From NCBI RefSeq assembly GCF_041675725.1, contig NZ_JBAYTI010000028.1, positions 1-39,447 on the forward strand: a stretch of 39,447 nt of DNA, written 5' to 3'. This DNA is from Castellaniella sp041675725 (GTDB taxonomy: Bacteria; Pseudomonadota; Gammaproteobacteria; Burkholderiales; Burkholderiaceae_B). The position numbers and the translations under genes are program-made. This document shows, piece by piece, positions 1 to 7,037 of this stretch. Numbering within the stretch: position 1 is the first letter of the stretch; each line of letters starts with the position of its first letter. The notes beneath the pieces were generated by a model. It ran no database searches and had not been told where the DNA came from. It was given only the letters and a program-made list of their open reading frames with translations.

Positions 1-1
1 C

Positions 2-562
2 CCTAAGTTCAGGACGCAATATACCGATGGTCCTGGGTTTGCAGGCATCACGCGGAACATGGATATTGACAAACCGATCATTGCCGCAGTGAATGGATAT
101 GCCATTTCAGGGGGATTCGAGCTGGCCCTGGCATGTGACATCCGTTTTTGCTCGCCGAACGCCGAATTTGCGCTTCAGGATGTCAAATGGGGATTCCATG
201 CGTGTGATGGCGGGTTGATTCGCCTGCCCAGGATTGTCGGGCTTGGTGTGGCCATGGAAATTATTTTATCCGGAGAGCGTATCGATGCTGACCATGCTTT
301 ACGGGTGGGGCTTGTCAACCGGGTCGTTTCTTCAGACGACCTGGTGGGTTTCAGCCTGGAGTATGCACAGATGTTGGCAAGCAGATCGCCACTGGCGCAG
401 CGGTTTGCAAAGCAGGTCATCAGAGAGTCGGTGGGCATGGCCCTGGATGACGCCCTGCGTCTGGAATCACGCTCATTTTATGACTTGGGAGCCACCCTGG
501 ATCTCAAGGAAGGTACCACGGCATTCAAGGAGAAGCGTTCTGCGGTTTTTGTAGGGCAATAA
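2..562 (+). CDS. Enoyl-CoA hydratase/isomerase (crotonase) family, 5'-truncated by window edge
   Basis: The reading frame is open from base 2, so the N-terminus lies outside the window; 186 C-terminal residues are visible. The crotonase core is clear: an alternating hydrophobic strand ending in AAVNGYAISGG, then FELALACDIR. The glutamate of the GGxELA motif matches the first catalytic Glu of enoyl-CoA hydratase. The position of the second catalytic Glu is an Asp (in ALQDVKWG), so hydration is plausible but another crotonase reaction is possible. The C-terminus has the usual helical trimerisation region ending near TTAFKEKRSAVF. The protein is cytoplasmic and would act on a CoA thioester. Only 52 bases separate it from a Liv-type transporter operon that ends with a thiolase, which suggests beta-oxidation-like breakdown of an imported acid. 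The family call is firm; the substrate is unknown. Confidence 0.9.
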   Translation, partial: PKFRTQYTDGPGFAGITRNMDIDKPIIAAVNGYAISGGFELALACDIRFCSPNAEFALQDVKWGFHACDGGLIRLPRIVGLGVAMEIILSGERIDADHALRVGLVNRVVSSDDLVGFSLEYAQMLASRSPLAQRFAKQVIRESVGMALDDALRLESRSFYDLGATLDLKEGTTAFKEKRSAVFVGQ

Positions 563-614
563 TTTTGTGCCAGCAGGCTGATATATGTAAATTAGCATAC
601 ACAATGGAGACGTA

Positions 615-1766
615 ATGAAAGATCTACATAAAATTTCAAGACTCAAGTCGACTGTCTATTTGACGCTCATTGGAACAGCCATGTGCGCGGCTGGCATGGC
701 CAATGCGCAGGTCAAAGTGGGGGTCATACAAGGCCTCAGTGGCCCGCCCGCCATTGTCGATTTTGGTGATTCGTACCTTCAGGGGATACGGACCGCCCTG
801 GAAGACTACAAGAAAGCGGGGGGCAAGACAGACATCGAGCTCATCGTTTACGACGACGAGGCAAACCCGCAACGAGCCGTCTCATTGGCCCAGCGCCTGA
901 TACGGAATGACAAGGTGCCCGTGGCGATAGGGACCGTGAGCAGTGGGAACGTTCTCGCGATGTCGCCGCTTTTTCAGAAAGCCGGCATTCCCTTGATGGC
1001 GGGCCCGGCCGTTGTCACGAACATCACCTCTGATTTCATCAACGAGAAACCAAGCTACATATTTCGTTGCTCTATGGTCAATGCGTTCGAAATCAATGCC
1101 GTGGTTGACTGGGCAACCGAAAGATACAAGAAAATCGGCTTGCTCCATTCCACGACGGGGGCTGGCATCTTTGCGGCCCGGGAAATCGAAGAGGGCATGA
1201 AAAACAAAGGGATGGCCCTGACACTGGTCGAAGTGGCCGCACCCGGTGTGAACGATCTGGTGCCTCAAATGGTCAAGATGCGCGATGCCGGCGTCGAGCT
1301 CGTTCTGAATTTCCATGAGTCCTATGAACTGCCTTATCGTGCGCTGGCTCGCCTGGACTACAAGCCCGTCATTGCCGGACCTTGGGGCCTGTCGTCAAAG
1401 AAGGTTCCGGAAATCGTGGGTGTCGAAGCCATTCAGGGCACCGTGATGGGCCAGGCGCTCGATTTGAACGATCCCAAGGCAAAGGCTTTTGACGAGCGGA
1501 TGCGGGAAGAGTGGGGAAGCGACTACAGGTGGCCCGTGCTGGCAGCGCTTGGCTACGATGCCGGTCAGATCGTTTTCAAGGCGGTCGATCAAGTCGGCAA
1601 GGCCGATCCTGGCGCCATTCGTGATGCGATCGAAAACATCGATGGCATCAACGCCGTATCCGCGACGCCGCCGAAGCCGTTTGCGGCGGATGATCATGAG
1701 TGCCTGGATAGGGAAGACGTGTTCCTGGGGGTATGGAAAGGCGACGAAGTCGTTCGCGCGGATTAA
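615..1766 (+). CDS. Branched-chain amino acid-type ABC transporter substrate-binding protein (LivK/Peripla_BP_6 family)
   Basis: This is a 383-residue periplasmic binding protein. The N-terminus is a signal peptide (basic MKDLHKISRLK, a hydrophobic stretch, then ANA-Q with likely cleavage after residue 31). The mature protein begins VKVGVIQGLSGP, the usual first strand of type I (LivJ/LivK) folds, followed by the IELIVYDDEANPQRAVSLAQRLI region and a 'GTVSSGNVLAMSPLFQKAGIPLM' type strand-helix pair. A GGAGAC ribosome site lies just upstream of the ATG. Permease and ATPase genes follow after 19 bases. In catabolic operons, proteins of this family often bind aromatic or acyl acids rather than leucine, so the ligand is left open. 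The neighbouring crotonase and thiolase suggest an organic acid. Confidence 0.93.
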   Translation: MKDLHKISRLKSTVYLTLIGTAMCAAGMANAQVKVGVIQGLSGPPAIVDFGDSYLQGIRTALEDYKKAGGKTDIELIVYDDEANPQRAVSLAQRLIRNDKVPVAIGTVSSGNVLAMSPLFQKAGIPLMAGPAVVTNITSDFINEKPSYIFRCSMVNAFEINAVVDWATERYKKIGLLHSTTGAGIFAAREIEEGMKNKGMALTLVEVAAPGVNDLVPQMVKMRDAGVELVLNFHESYELPYRALARLDYKPVIAGPWGLSSKKVPEIVGVEAIQGTVMGQALDLNDPKAKAFDERMREEWGSDYRWPVLAALGYDAGQIVFKAVDQVGKADPGAIRDAIENIDGINAVSATPPKPFAADDHECLDREDVFLGVWKGDEVVRAD

Positions 1767-1785
1767 TTTCTAGGAATCGCAACCC

Positions 1786-2676
1786 ATGCAGTTAGCTACG
1801 ATTATTCAATTGCTGATTGGGGGGCTGGCAATGGGGGCAATCTATGCCCTCGTTGCGACTGGCCTTTACATCACGCACTTGGCCACCGAGCGCGTGAACT
1901 TTGGCCAGGGTGATTTCCTGATGGTCGCCGCCTTCCTGACACTATCGACCCGAGCTGCAGGGTTGCCGTTGTGGTTGGCGGTCTCGGTCGTGTTTGTGAG
2001 CCTCGGCGTGATGGGCTGGCTGCTCGATCGCATCGCCATCAAACCGCTGGATCGCCAGCGTGCCTCACCCATAGGGGCGTATGGCTGGATTTTGACGACC
2101 GCGGGCATCGCCTTCATTCTTCAGAACATCATCGAACTAACCTATGGGAAATCCACACAATATTCTAAGCCGTTGTTTTCCGCCGAACAGATTCAGGTGG
2201 TTGGTGTGCGCATCGTGGTGGAAGAGGCATTGGTCATCATCACTGCGATATTGGTCGTGCTTTTTTTCTATGGCTTCATGTATCGATCTCGTTGGGGGAA
2301 GAGTATACACACGGTCGCATTCAATGCTGAAGCGGCGTCGCTGCTGGGGATTAACACGAATTATGTGAAGGTCGGCGTTTTTGTCATTGCATCGCTTCTT
2401 GCTGCGGCAGCCGGATTGCTCATAGGGCCGTTGGTTACCGTCCATCCGCACATGGGCCTCATATTCACAATCAAAGCCTTGATAGTCGCCGCAATTGGCG
2501 GATTTGGCAATCCTTTCGGCATTCTCATCGGCGGCTTGTTGTTTGGCGTAGGAGAATCAATATCGAATTACGTTGATTCCAGCTTTGGAGATTTATATCC
2601 GCTACTGGCTGCCCTGCTGATCATTGCCATCTGGCCTGCGGGTCTTTTTGGGGAGCGCGCGCGTGATGTCCGCTGA
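1786..2676 (+). CDS. Branched-chain amino acid-type ABC transporter permease, LivH family
   Basis: This 296-residue integral membrane protein starts with a hydrophobic helix (IIQLLIGGLAMGAIYALVATGL) and continues with about eight hydrophobic segments. The pattern GAIYALVATGLY, NFGQGDFLMVAAF, then AAIGGFGNPFGILIGGLLFGV near the C-terminus is typical of LivH. Its length is normal for the family. It would form half of the membrane channel, paired with the LivM half encoded by the next gene. Its stop codon lies inside the start of that gene (11-base overlap), so the two are probably translationally coupled. Confidence 0.93.
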   Translation: MQLATIIQLLIGGLAMGAIYALVATGLYITHLATERVNFGQGDFLMVAAFLTLSTRAAGLPLWLAVSVVFVSLGVMGWLLDRIAIKPLDRQRASPIGAYGWILTTAGIAFILQNIIELTYGKSTQYSKPLFSAEQIQVVGVRIVVEEALVIITAILVVLFFYGFMYRSRWGKSIHTVAFNAEAASLLGINTNYVKVGVFVIASLLAAAAGLLIGPLVTVHPHMGLIFTIKALIVAAIGGFGNPFGILIGGLLFGVGESISNYVDSSFGDLYPLLAALLIIAIWPAGLFGERARDVR

Positions 2677-4453
2677 ACGTTTGCCTACTTTGAATGCGCG
2701 TCGCGCACCCAGAATCGGGTATTTTCTGCTTCTTTTGCTGGTGTTGGCCCTTCCCTGGCTGCCCATCAACTCCTTCTTCATACATCTCGCACAAACCTAT
2801 GCCTATACGGCGATCGCCGTCATTGGGCTGAACGTTCTTCTCGGGTTGTCAGGGCAAATGTCCCTTGGGCAGGCTGGGTTTTATGCGCTTGGTTCCTATG
2901 GCTCCGCCCTGATCGCACTGAGGCTGGGTTGGCCGATTTCGATCAGCATTGTGTTGGGTACCCTGGTGGCCACCATTGCGGGTGCGCTGGTCGGGTGGTT
3001 CGCGCTGCAAACCAGGGGCCTGTACCTGGCGATGGCCACGATGGCGGTCGGATTCATCATTGAAATCGTGGCCCAGCGCTGGATTGACCTGACGGGCGGT
3101 GCCATGGGATTGACGGGCATCCCGGAAATCTGGTTTGAGTCGCCCGCGGATCCGGGGATGGCGTTTCTGTATTTGGCGGGCATCTGTCTTCTGATCGTTC
3201 AAATATCGGCCGACTACGTCAATGATTCTTTTGTCGGCAGAAAGTTGCGTGCGGTGCGCGAGTCCGAGGTATTTGCATCGTCGGTGGGCACGCGGGTCAG
3301 CATGTGGCGTGCAGTGACATTCGCTGCCTGTGCCGGCCTTGCCGGGCTGAGTGGCGCTTTGTTCGCCCACCAGAGCGGCTACGTGGGTAGCGATGCGTTT
3401 TCCATACAACTGAGCATTTCCTTGCTTATTGCCGCGGTCATAGGCGGGCTTGGAACCAGAAGTGGGCCGCTTCTCGGTACTTTCATCTTGATCGTCATGG
3501 TAGAGGTCATATCCGGAATAGAGGAATACGGCCTTTTGATCTACGGTGGCATATTGCTGATTGTGTTGGTTTTGTTTCCTAAAGGCGCTGCCGGAATTTT
3601 ACCGCTGTTGCGGATCACCCGTCGCGATCAGAAAGAGCAGCCTTTGGCCGAACCACAAGCCAAGGTCAAGCCATTCGACATGGGCATGAGCGGCGCATCC
3701 CTGCGCGTCCAGGATGTCACAAAAGGGTATTCTGGCGTGGTGGCGGTGGACAGCGTGTCCATCCACGTGCAGGCCGGTACGGTGCACGGGTTGATTGGCC
3801 CTAATGGCGCCGGTAAATCCACATTGATCAACGTCGTGGCCGGGCTTTATCGTGCCGAAGCAGGCAGTATATTTCTCGATGAACACGACATCACGGGCAT
3901 ACCGACGCCCGTGAGGGCCCAAAGGGGCATGGCTCGTACTTTCCAGAACCTGCAGCTGATCGATGCGCTGACGGCGTTGGAAAACGTTCAGCTGGGCTTC
4001 ATGAATAGACACAGCGTCGTTTCCGATTTCGGCGCCTGGTGGAATGGCGTCGATTTCGAGCGAACCGAAAAAGAAGCGGCAATTGACATCATGTCGTTTT
4101 TGGGTATTGCGCATTTGGCCAATCGTTCCCCGACAGAGCTTTCCTACGGCCATAGAAAATTAGTGGAACTGGCGAGAGCCATTGCTCAGAAGCCGAAACT
4201 CATGCTGCTTGACGAGCCGATTGCCGGTCTGAATACCAACGAGGCACGGGAAATTTCACATGTGATCAGGAAATTGCGCGAACTCGGGGTGACGATATTG
4301 CTTGTCGAACACAACATGGAATTCGTCATGTCTATTTGCGATACGGTCAGTGTGCTCGACTACGGTCAATTGATTGCTTCCGGGACACCGGCGGAAATAC
4401 AGGCCAATGAGCGTGTGCATACCGCTTATCTCGGTAAGGATGAATCAGCATGA
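2666..4453 (+). CDS. Fused LivM permease-LivG ATPase of Liv-type ABC transporter
   Basis: One 595-residue protein joins two usual transporter subunits. Residues about 15-310 are a LivM permease with multiple hydrophobic helices and motifs such as LSGQMSLGQAGFYALGSYG and IGGLGTRSGPLLG. Residues about 340-595 are a LivG-type ATPase with Walker A GPNGAGKST (378-386), the LivG variant signature LSYGH (492-496), Walker B LMLLDEP (512-518) and the switch histidine in VEHN (H549). A short charged linker (about 318-342) joins the halves. The ATG at 2666 was preferred to an in-frame ATG at 2624 because the latter adds 14 residues from inside livH. LivM-LivG fusions occur in other betaproteobacteria. 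The gene overlaps livH upstream and the LivF gene downstream (ATGA). Confidence 0.93.
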   Translation: MSAERLPTLNARRAPRIGYFLLLLLVLALPWLPINSFFIHLAQTYAYTAIAVIGLNVLLGLSGQMSLGQAGFYALGSYGSALIALRLGWPISISIVLGTLVATIAGALVGWFALQTRGLYLAMATMAVGFIIEIVAQRWIDLTGGAMGLTGIPEIWFESPADPGMAFLYLAGICLLIVQISADYVNDSFVGRKLRAVRESEVFASSVGTRVSMWRAVTFAACAGLAGLSGALFAHQSGYVGSDAFSIQLSISLLIAAVIGGLGTRSGPLLGTFILIVMVEVISGIEEYGLLIYGGILLIVLVLFPKGAAGILPLLRITRRDQKEQPLAEPQAKVKPFDMGMSGASLRVQDVTKGYSGVVAVDSVSIHVQAGTVHGLIGPNGAGKSTLINVVAGLYRAEAGSIFLDEHDITGIPTPVRAQRGMARTFQNLQLIDALTALENVQLGFMNRHSVVSDFGAWWNGVDFERTEKEAAIDIMSFLGIAHLANRSPTELSYGHRKLVELARAIAQKPKLMLLDEPIAGLNTNEAREISHVIRKLRELGVTILLVEHNMEFVMSICDTVSVLDYGQLIASGTPAEIQANERVHTAYLGKDESA

Positions 4454-5154
4454 TACAGGCCAAGGGGATCTATGCGCGTATTGGTTCCATCGAAGTCCTG
4501 AGCCAGGTCGATCTTCATGTCGCCCGGGGCGAGATGCTTGCTGTCATCGGGGCCAATGGCGCAGGCAAGACCTCGCTGCTCAGGACCTTGTCAAACATCA
4601 TTATCCCTGAAAAGGGCGAGATCCATTTCGATGGCAAGCCCACGCGGGGCAAACAGGCTCATGAACTGGCGCGGATGGGGCTCGTGCACGTGCCCCAGGG
4701 GCGGCAGATCATTCCGAATTTGTCGGTGCGCGATAACCTGCTTCTAGGCACGCACTACCTGAACCTGCCAGCCGACGAAAAATCAGCGCGGCTGGAAAAG
4801 GAATTTGAACGGTTTCCAGTGCTCAAGGCCAGAGAGGGCATCTCTGGTGGTGCGCTGTCTGGCGGCGAGCAGCAAATGCTTGCCGTGTCGCGGGGTCTCA
4901 TGATGGGGCCCAAGGTGCTCATGCTCGATGAGCCGTCTCTTGGGTTGGCGCCGAAAATTGTCCATCTTATATTGCAGACTTTGAACGAACTGAAGGCGGA
5001 AGGCTTGTCGGTCATTTTGGTGGAACAGGCTGCAGTACTGGCGTTGGAATATTCCGATCGTGGCCTGGTGCTTCGTAACGGCAAGGTTGTCGTAGAGTCG
5101 GACTCGGTGTCTTTGCGCAATAGCCAGGCATTGGTGGACGGCTACTTGACTTGA
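4450..5154 (+). CDS. Liv-type ABC transporter ATP-binding protein, LivF family
   Basis: This 234-residue ATPase completes the first Liv transporter. Walker A is GANGAGKT (34-41). The Q-loop lies in HVPQGRQI, which is typical of LivF. The signature is LSGGEQQ and Walker B is VLMLDEPSLGLAP, followed by a switch region in ILVEQ. In LivF proteins glutamine commonly replaces the switch histidine, as seen here. The start ATG overlaps the stop of the LivM-LivG fusion (ATGA), so translation is coupled. Protein length and motif order are normal. It would dimerise with the LivG half of the preceding fusion on the cytoplasmic face. Confidence 0.94.
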   Translation: MIQAKGIYARIGSIEVLSQVDLHVARGEMLAVIGANGAGKTSLLRTLSNIIIPEKGEIHFDGKPTRGKQAHELARMGLVHVPQGRQIIPNLSVRDNLLLGTHYLNLPADEKSARLEKEFERFPVLKAREGISGGALSGGEQQMLAVSRGLMMGPKVLMLDEPSLGLAPKIVHLILQTLNELKAEGLSVILVEQAAVLALEYSDRGLVLRNGKVVVESDSVSLRNSQALVDGYLT

Positions 5155-5184
5155 TTGTAGTTTCTTGACTGAGGAGTGGATGTC

Positions 5185-6441
5185 GTGCGTGACGTTTATA
5201 TTGTTGGTGTGTCATCAACCGTTTTTGGGAAACGGCCGGATACTTCATTTCAGGAGCTGACGAAAGAAGCCTATCTAGATGTACTGGCGGATTGCGGATT
5301 TGCCAATGATGGTTCGTTGATCGAGCAGGCATGGTTTGGAAACTGTGGCCTGTCATATTGGGGGCAGGGCGGGATACGTGGTCAGGTCTGCTTTACGCCG
5401 CTGGTCGAGGAAGGATTGTTTCCCGAGCACGTTCCTATCATCAACGTCGAAGGGGCATGTGCCACGGCGTCGATGGCATTCCATGGGGCCTGGAAGGACG
5501 TTCTTTCCGGTCAGACCGAGGTCAGCCTGGCCATTGGGGTAGAGAAGCTCGTGAGCCCCGACGATCCGGGCAGGGTGCAGAAGATTTTCTATGCGGCGAT
5601 CGATCAACTCGAGCCCCAGCGCTGGCAGGATTATTATGCACAAGCCGGTGAAGTGGTTGGCAAGGCCTTTGAAACCGGGCCCGACCGCACTGTTTTCATG
5701 GACACATATGCCATGCAGGCCATATGGCATATGAAAACGCACGGCACTACACAGCGTCAAATCGCGATGGCTGCGTCAAAGAATCATTATCATGGCAGCC
5801 TGAATCCGAAAGCACAGTATCGCTTCGAAGTCAGTGTCGAAGACGTGCTCGCCGATCGGGTCATCAGTTACCCACTCACCCGATCGATGTGCTCGCCGTT
5901 GGGCGATGGTGCGGCTGCAGCCATTTTGTGTTCGGCGGATGCACTGCAAAACTTTCCCGCGTCCGTGCGTGATCGGGCGGTCAAGATTCGCACCAGCGTG
6001 TTTTCGGGCGGGAAATATCGCAAACTGGATGAACCGGGGTTGTCCATGCACGCCGCCCAGAAAGCCTATAAGGCGACGGGCCTGGCTCCAACCGACATCG
6101 ATCTAGTCGAACTGCACGACGCGACGTCCTATAGCGAGCTGTATCAGCTCGAGATGCTCGGTTTCTGCGAGCCGGGCCAATCAGGGGCATTGGTTGAGTC
6201 CGGCGCGACCCGTTTGGGGGGATCCTTGCCCGTCAACGTATCTGGCGGTTTGATTTCAAAAGGGCATCCCATCGGCGCCACGGGGCTCTCGATGGTCTAT
6301 GAGGTCACCAAGCAGCTGCGTGGAGAAGCAGAGGCAGCGCAAGTCAAAGGGGCGTCGCTGGGGTTGATCGAGAACGGCGGCGGCGTGATGGGGTTCGACG
6401 AGGCCGTCTGTGCGATCACGATACTCGAGAAGTCCAGCTAG
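5185..6441 (+). CDS. Thiolase family protein (SCP2/acetyl-CoA acetyltransferase-like)
   Basis: This thiolase-fold protein of about 418 residues has the nucleophilic cysteine in NVEGACATAS (C92 from this start), a histidine in LVELHDATS and the KGHPIGATG motif near the C-terminus. The C-terminal ENGGGVMGF replaces the CxGGG loop of classical thiolases, as in SCP-x/lipid-transfer-type enzymes. The start is uncertain. A GTG at 5176 is in frame but abuts the GAGGAG ribosome site at 5171-5176, whereas the GTG at 5185 has proper spacing and gives the usual VxxVYIVGV beginning, so 5185 was chosen. Such thiolases often work with a small DUF35/OB-fold partner; none is seen in the window. With the crotonase at 2-562 it could carry out the last steps of an acyl-CoA breakdown. 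Confidence 0.88.
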   Translation: MRDVYIVGVSSTVFGKRPDTSFQELTKEAYLDVLADCGFANDGSLIEQAWFGNCGLSYWGQGGIRGQVCFTPLVEEGLFPEHVPIINVEGACATASMAFHGAWKDVLSGQTEVSLAIGVEKLVSPDDPGRVQKIFYAAIDQLEPQRWQDYYAQAGEVVGKAFETGPDRTVFMDTYAMQAIWHMKTHGTTQRQIAMAASKNHYHGSLNPKAQYRFEVSVEDVLADRVISYPLTRSMCSPLGDGAAAAILCSADALQNFPASVRDRAVKIRTSVFSGGKYRKLDEPGLSMHAAQKAYKATGLAPTDIDLVELHDATSYSELYQLEMLGFCEPGQSGALVESGATRLGGSLPVNVSGGLISKGHPIGATGLSMVYEVTKQLRGEAEAAQVKGASLGLIENGGGVMGFDEAVCAITILEKSS

Positions 6442-6443
6442 CC

Positions 6444-6473
6444 CTGGCAACGTCGCCCGGCCGGCGTTGCCAG
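6444..6473 (+). terminator. GC-rich hairpin after the thiolase gene
   Basis: CTGGCAACG (6444-6452) pairs perfectly with CGTTGCCAG (6465-6473). The stem extends inward by three more pairs (one G-T) around a 6-base loop. It begins two bases after the thiolase stop codon. No T-run follows, so it may be a weak or Rho-assisted terminator or an mRNA 3'-end stabiliser. Confidence 0.45.
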
Positions 6474-6521
6474 CCCCCGACGTTGCCGGCACATATTCTT
6501 TCTTCGATACGTACAAAAAAT

Positions 6522-6530
6522 TGCTATAAT
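6522..6530 (+). promoter_or_regulatory. Extended -10 promoter for rpsO-pnp
   Basis: TGCTATAAT at 6522-6530 is a perfect TATAAT hexamer with the TGn extension. No good -35 hexamer lies 16-18 bases upstream, which fits an extended -10 promoter. Transcription would start near 6537 and give a leader of about 84 bases before rpsO. Confidence 0.7.
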
Positions 6531-6570
6531 CGAACACTCGCCCGCATTTTCGGGTGGATGTTCGTGTTCA

Positions 6571-6595
6571 CGGCAGCGCTGCCTCGGTGCTGCCG
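6571..6595 (+). promoter_or_regulatory. Stem-loop in the rpsO leader
   Basis: CGGCAGC (6571-6577) pairs with GCTGCCG (6589-6595). Three more inner pairs, including G-T, leave a 5-base loop. It lies in the 5' leader of rpsO, 25 bases before the start codon. In E. coli, S15 represses its own mRNA through leader structure; whether this hairpin does so is inference. Confidence 0.4.
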
Positions 6596-6620
6596 CCCGT
6601 ATTGTCGAGGAATCTCAAGA

Positions 6621-6890
6621 ATGTCCGTATCAGATATCGTCAAGTCAGACATCGTGGCTGAATTCCAGCGTGCCCAGGGGGACACCGGCTCGCCGGAAGT
6701 ACAGGTCGCCCTTCTGACCGCCCGCATCAATGAGCTCACCGGCCACTTCAAGACGCACAAAAAAGATCACCACTCGCGTCGTGGCCTGCTGCGCATGGTC
6801 AGCCGCCGCCGCAAACTGCTCGATTACCTCAAGGGTCGCAACCCCGACGCCTACCGGGCCCTGATCGAAAAACTCGGTCTGCGCAAGTAA
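6621..6890 (+). CDS. rpsO: 30S ribosomal protein S15
   Basis: The 89-residue product matches S15 in length and sequence. It contains DTGSPEVQVALLTARINELTGH, the HKKDHHSRRGLL loop that contacts 16S rRNA, and the C-terminal LLDYLK. S15 is a primary binder of the central domain of 16S rRNA. The ATG at 6621 gives the standard N-terminus MSVSDI; an in-frame upstream ATG at 6483 lies before the promoter and was rejected. It is followed by pnp on the same strand, the order conserved in many bacteria. Confidence 0.99.
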   Translation: MSVSDIVKSDIVAEFQRAQGDTGSPEVQVALLTARINELTGHFKTHKKDHHSRRGLLRMVSRRRKLLDYLKGRNPDAYRALIEKLGLRK

Positions 6891-6917
6891 TGCCCAGGGG
6901 CGTAGCTCCCCATGCTC

Positions 6918-6960
6918 CGGCCGCAGCTGTCGCAAAGTCTCTTTGTGGCGGCTGCGGTCG
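6918..6960 (+). terminator. Long intercistronic hairpin between rpsO and pnp (attenuator or RNase III site)
   Basis: A 20-bp stem (6918-6937 with 6941-6960) with a few G-T pairs closes on a 3-base loop. It is followed by a T-rich stretch, TTGTCTTTAT. The position corresponds to the rpsO terminator and pnp leader of enteric bacteria, where a partly leaky terminator and an RNase III-cleaved hairpin control pnp expression. Function here is inferred from the position and the strength of the stem. Confidence 0.65.
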
Positions 6961-7037
6961 TTGTCTTTATGGGCAGAACCCAGCTGGCACGGCCGGCGCG
7001 CTCCATCACGGCACGCTCCATCACTTAGGATAAAGCA

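Noticed and set aside
5180..5182. ATG near the thiolase start
   Set aside because: It is out of frame with the thiolase; the in-frame GTG at 5185 is better placed relative to the ribosome site.
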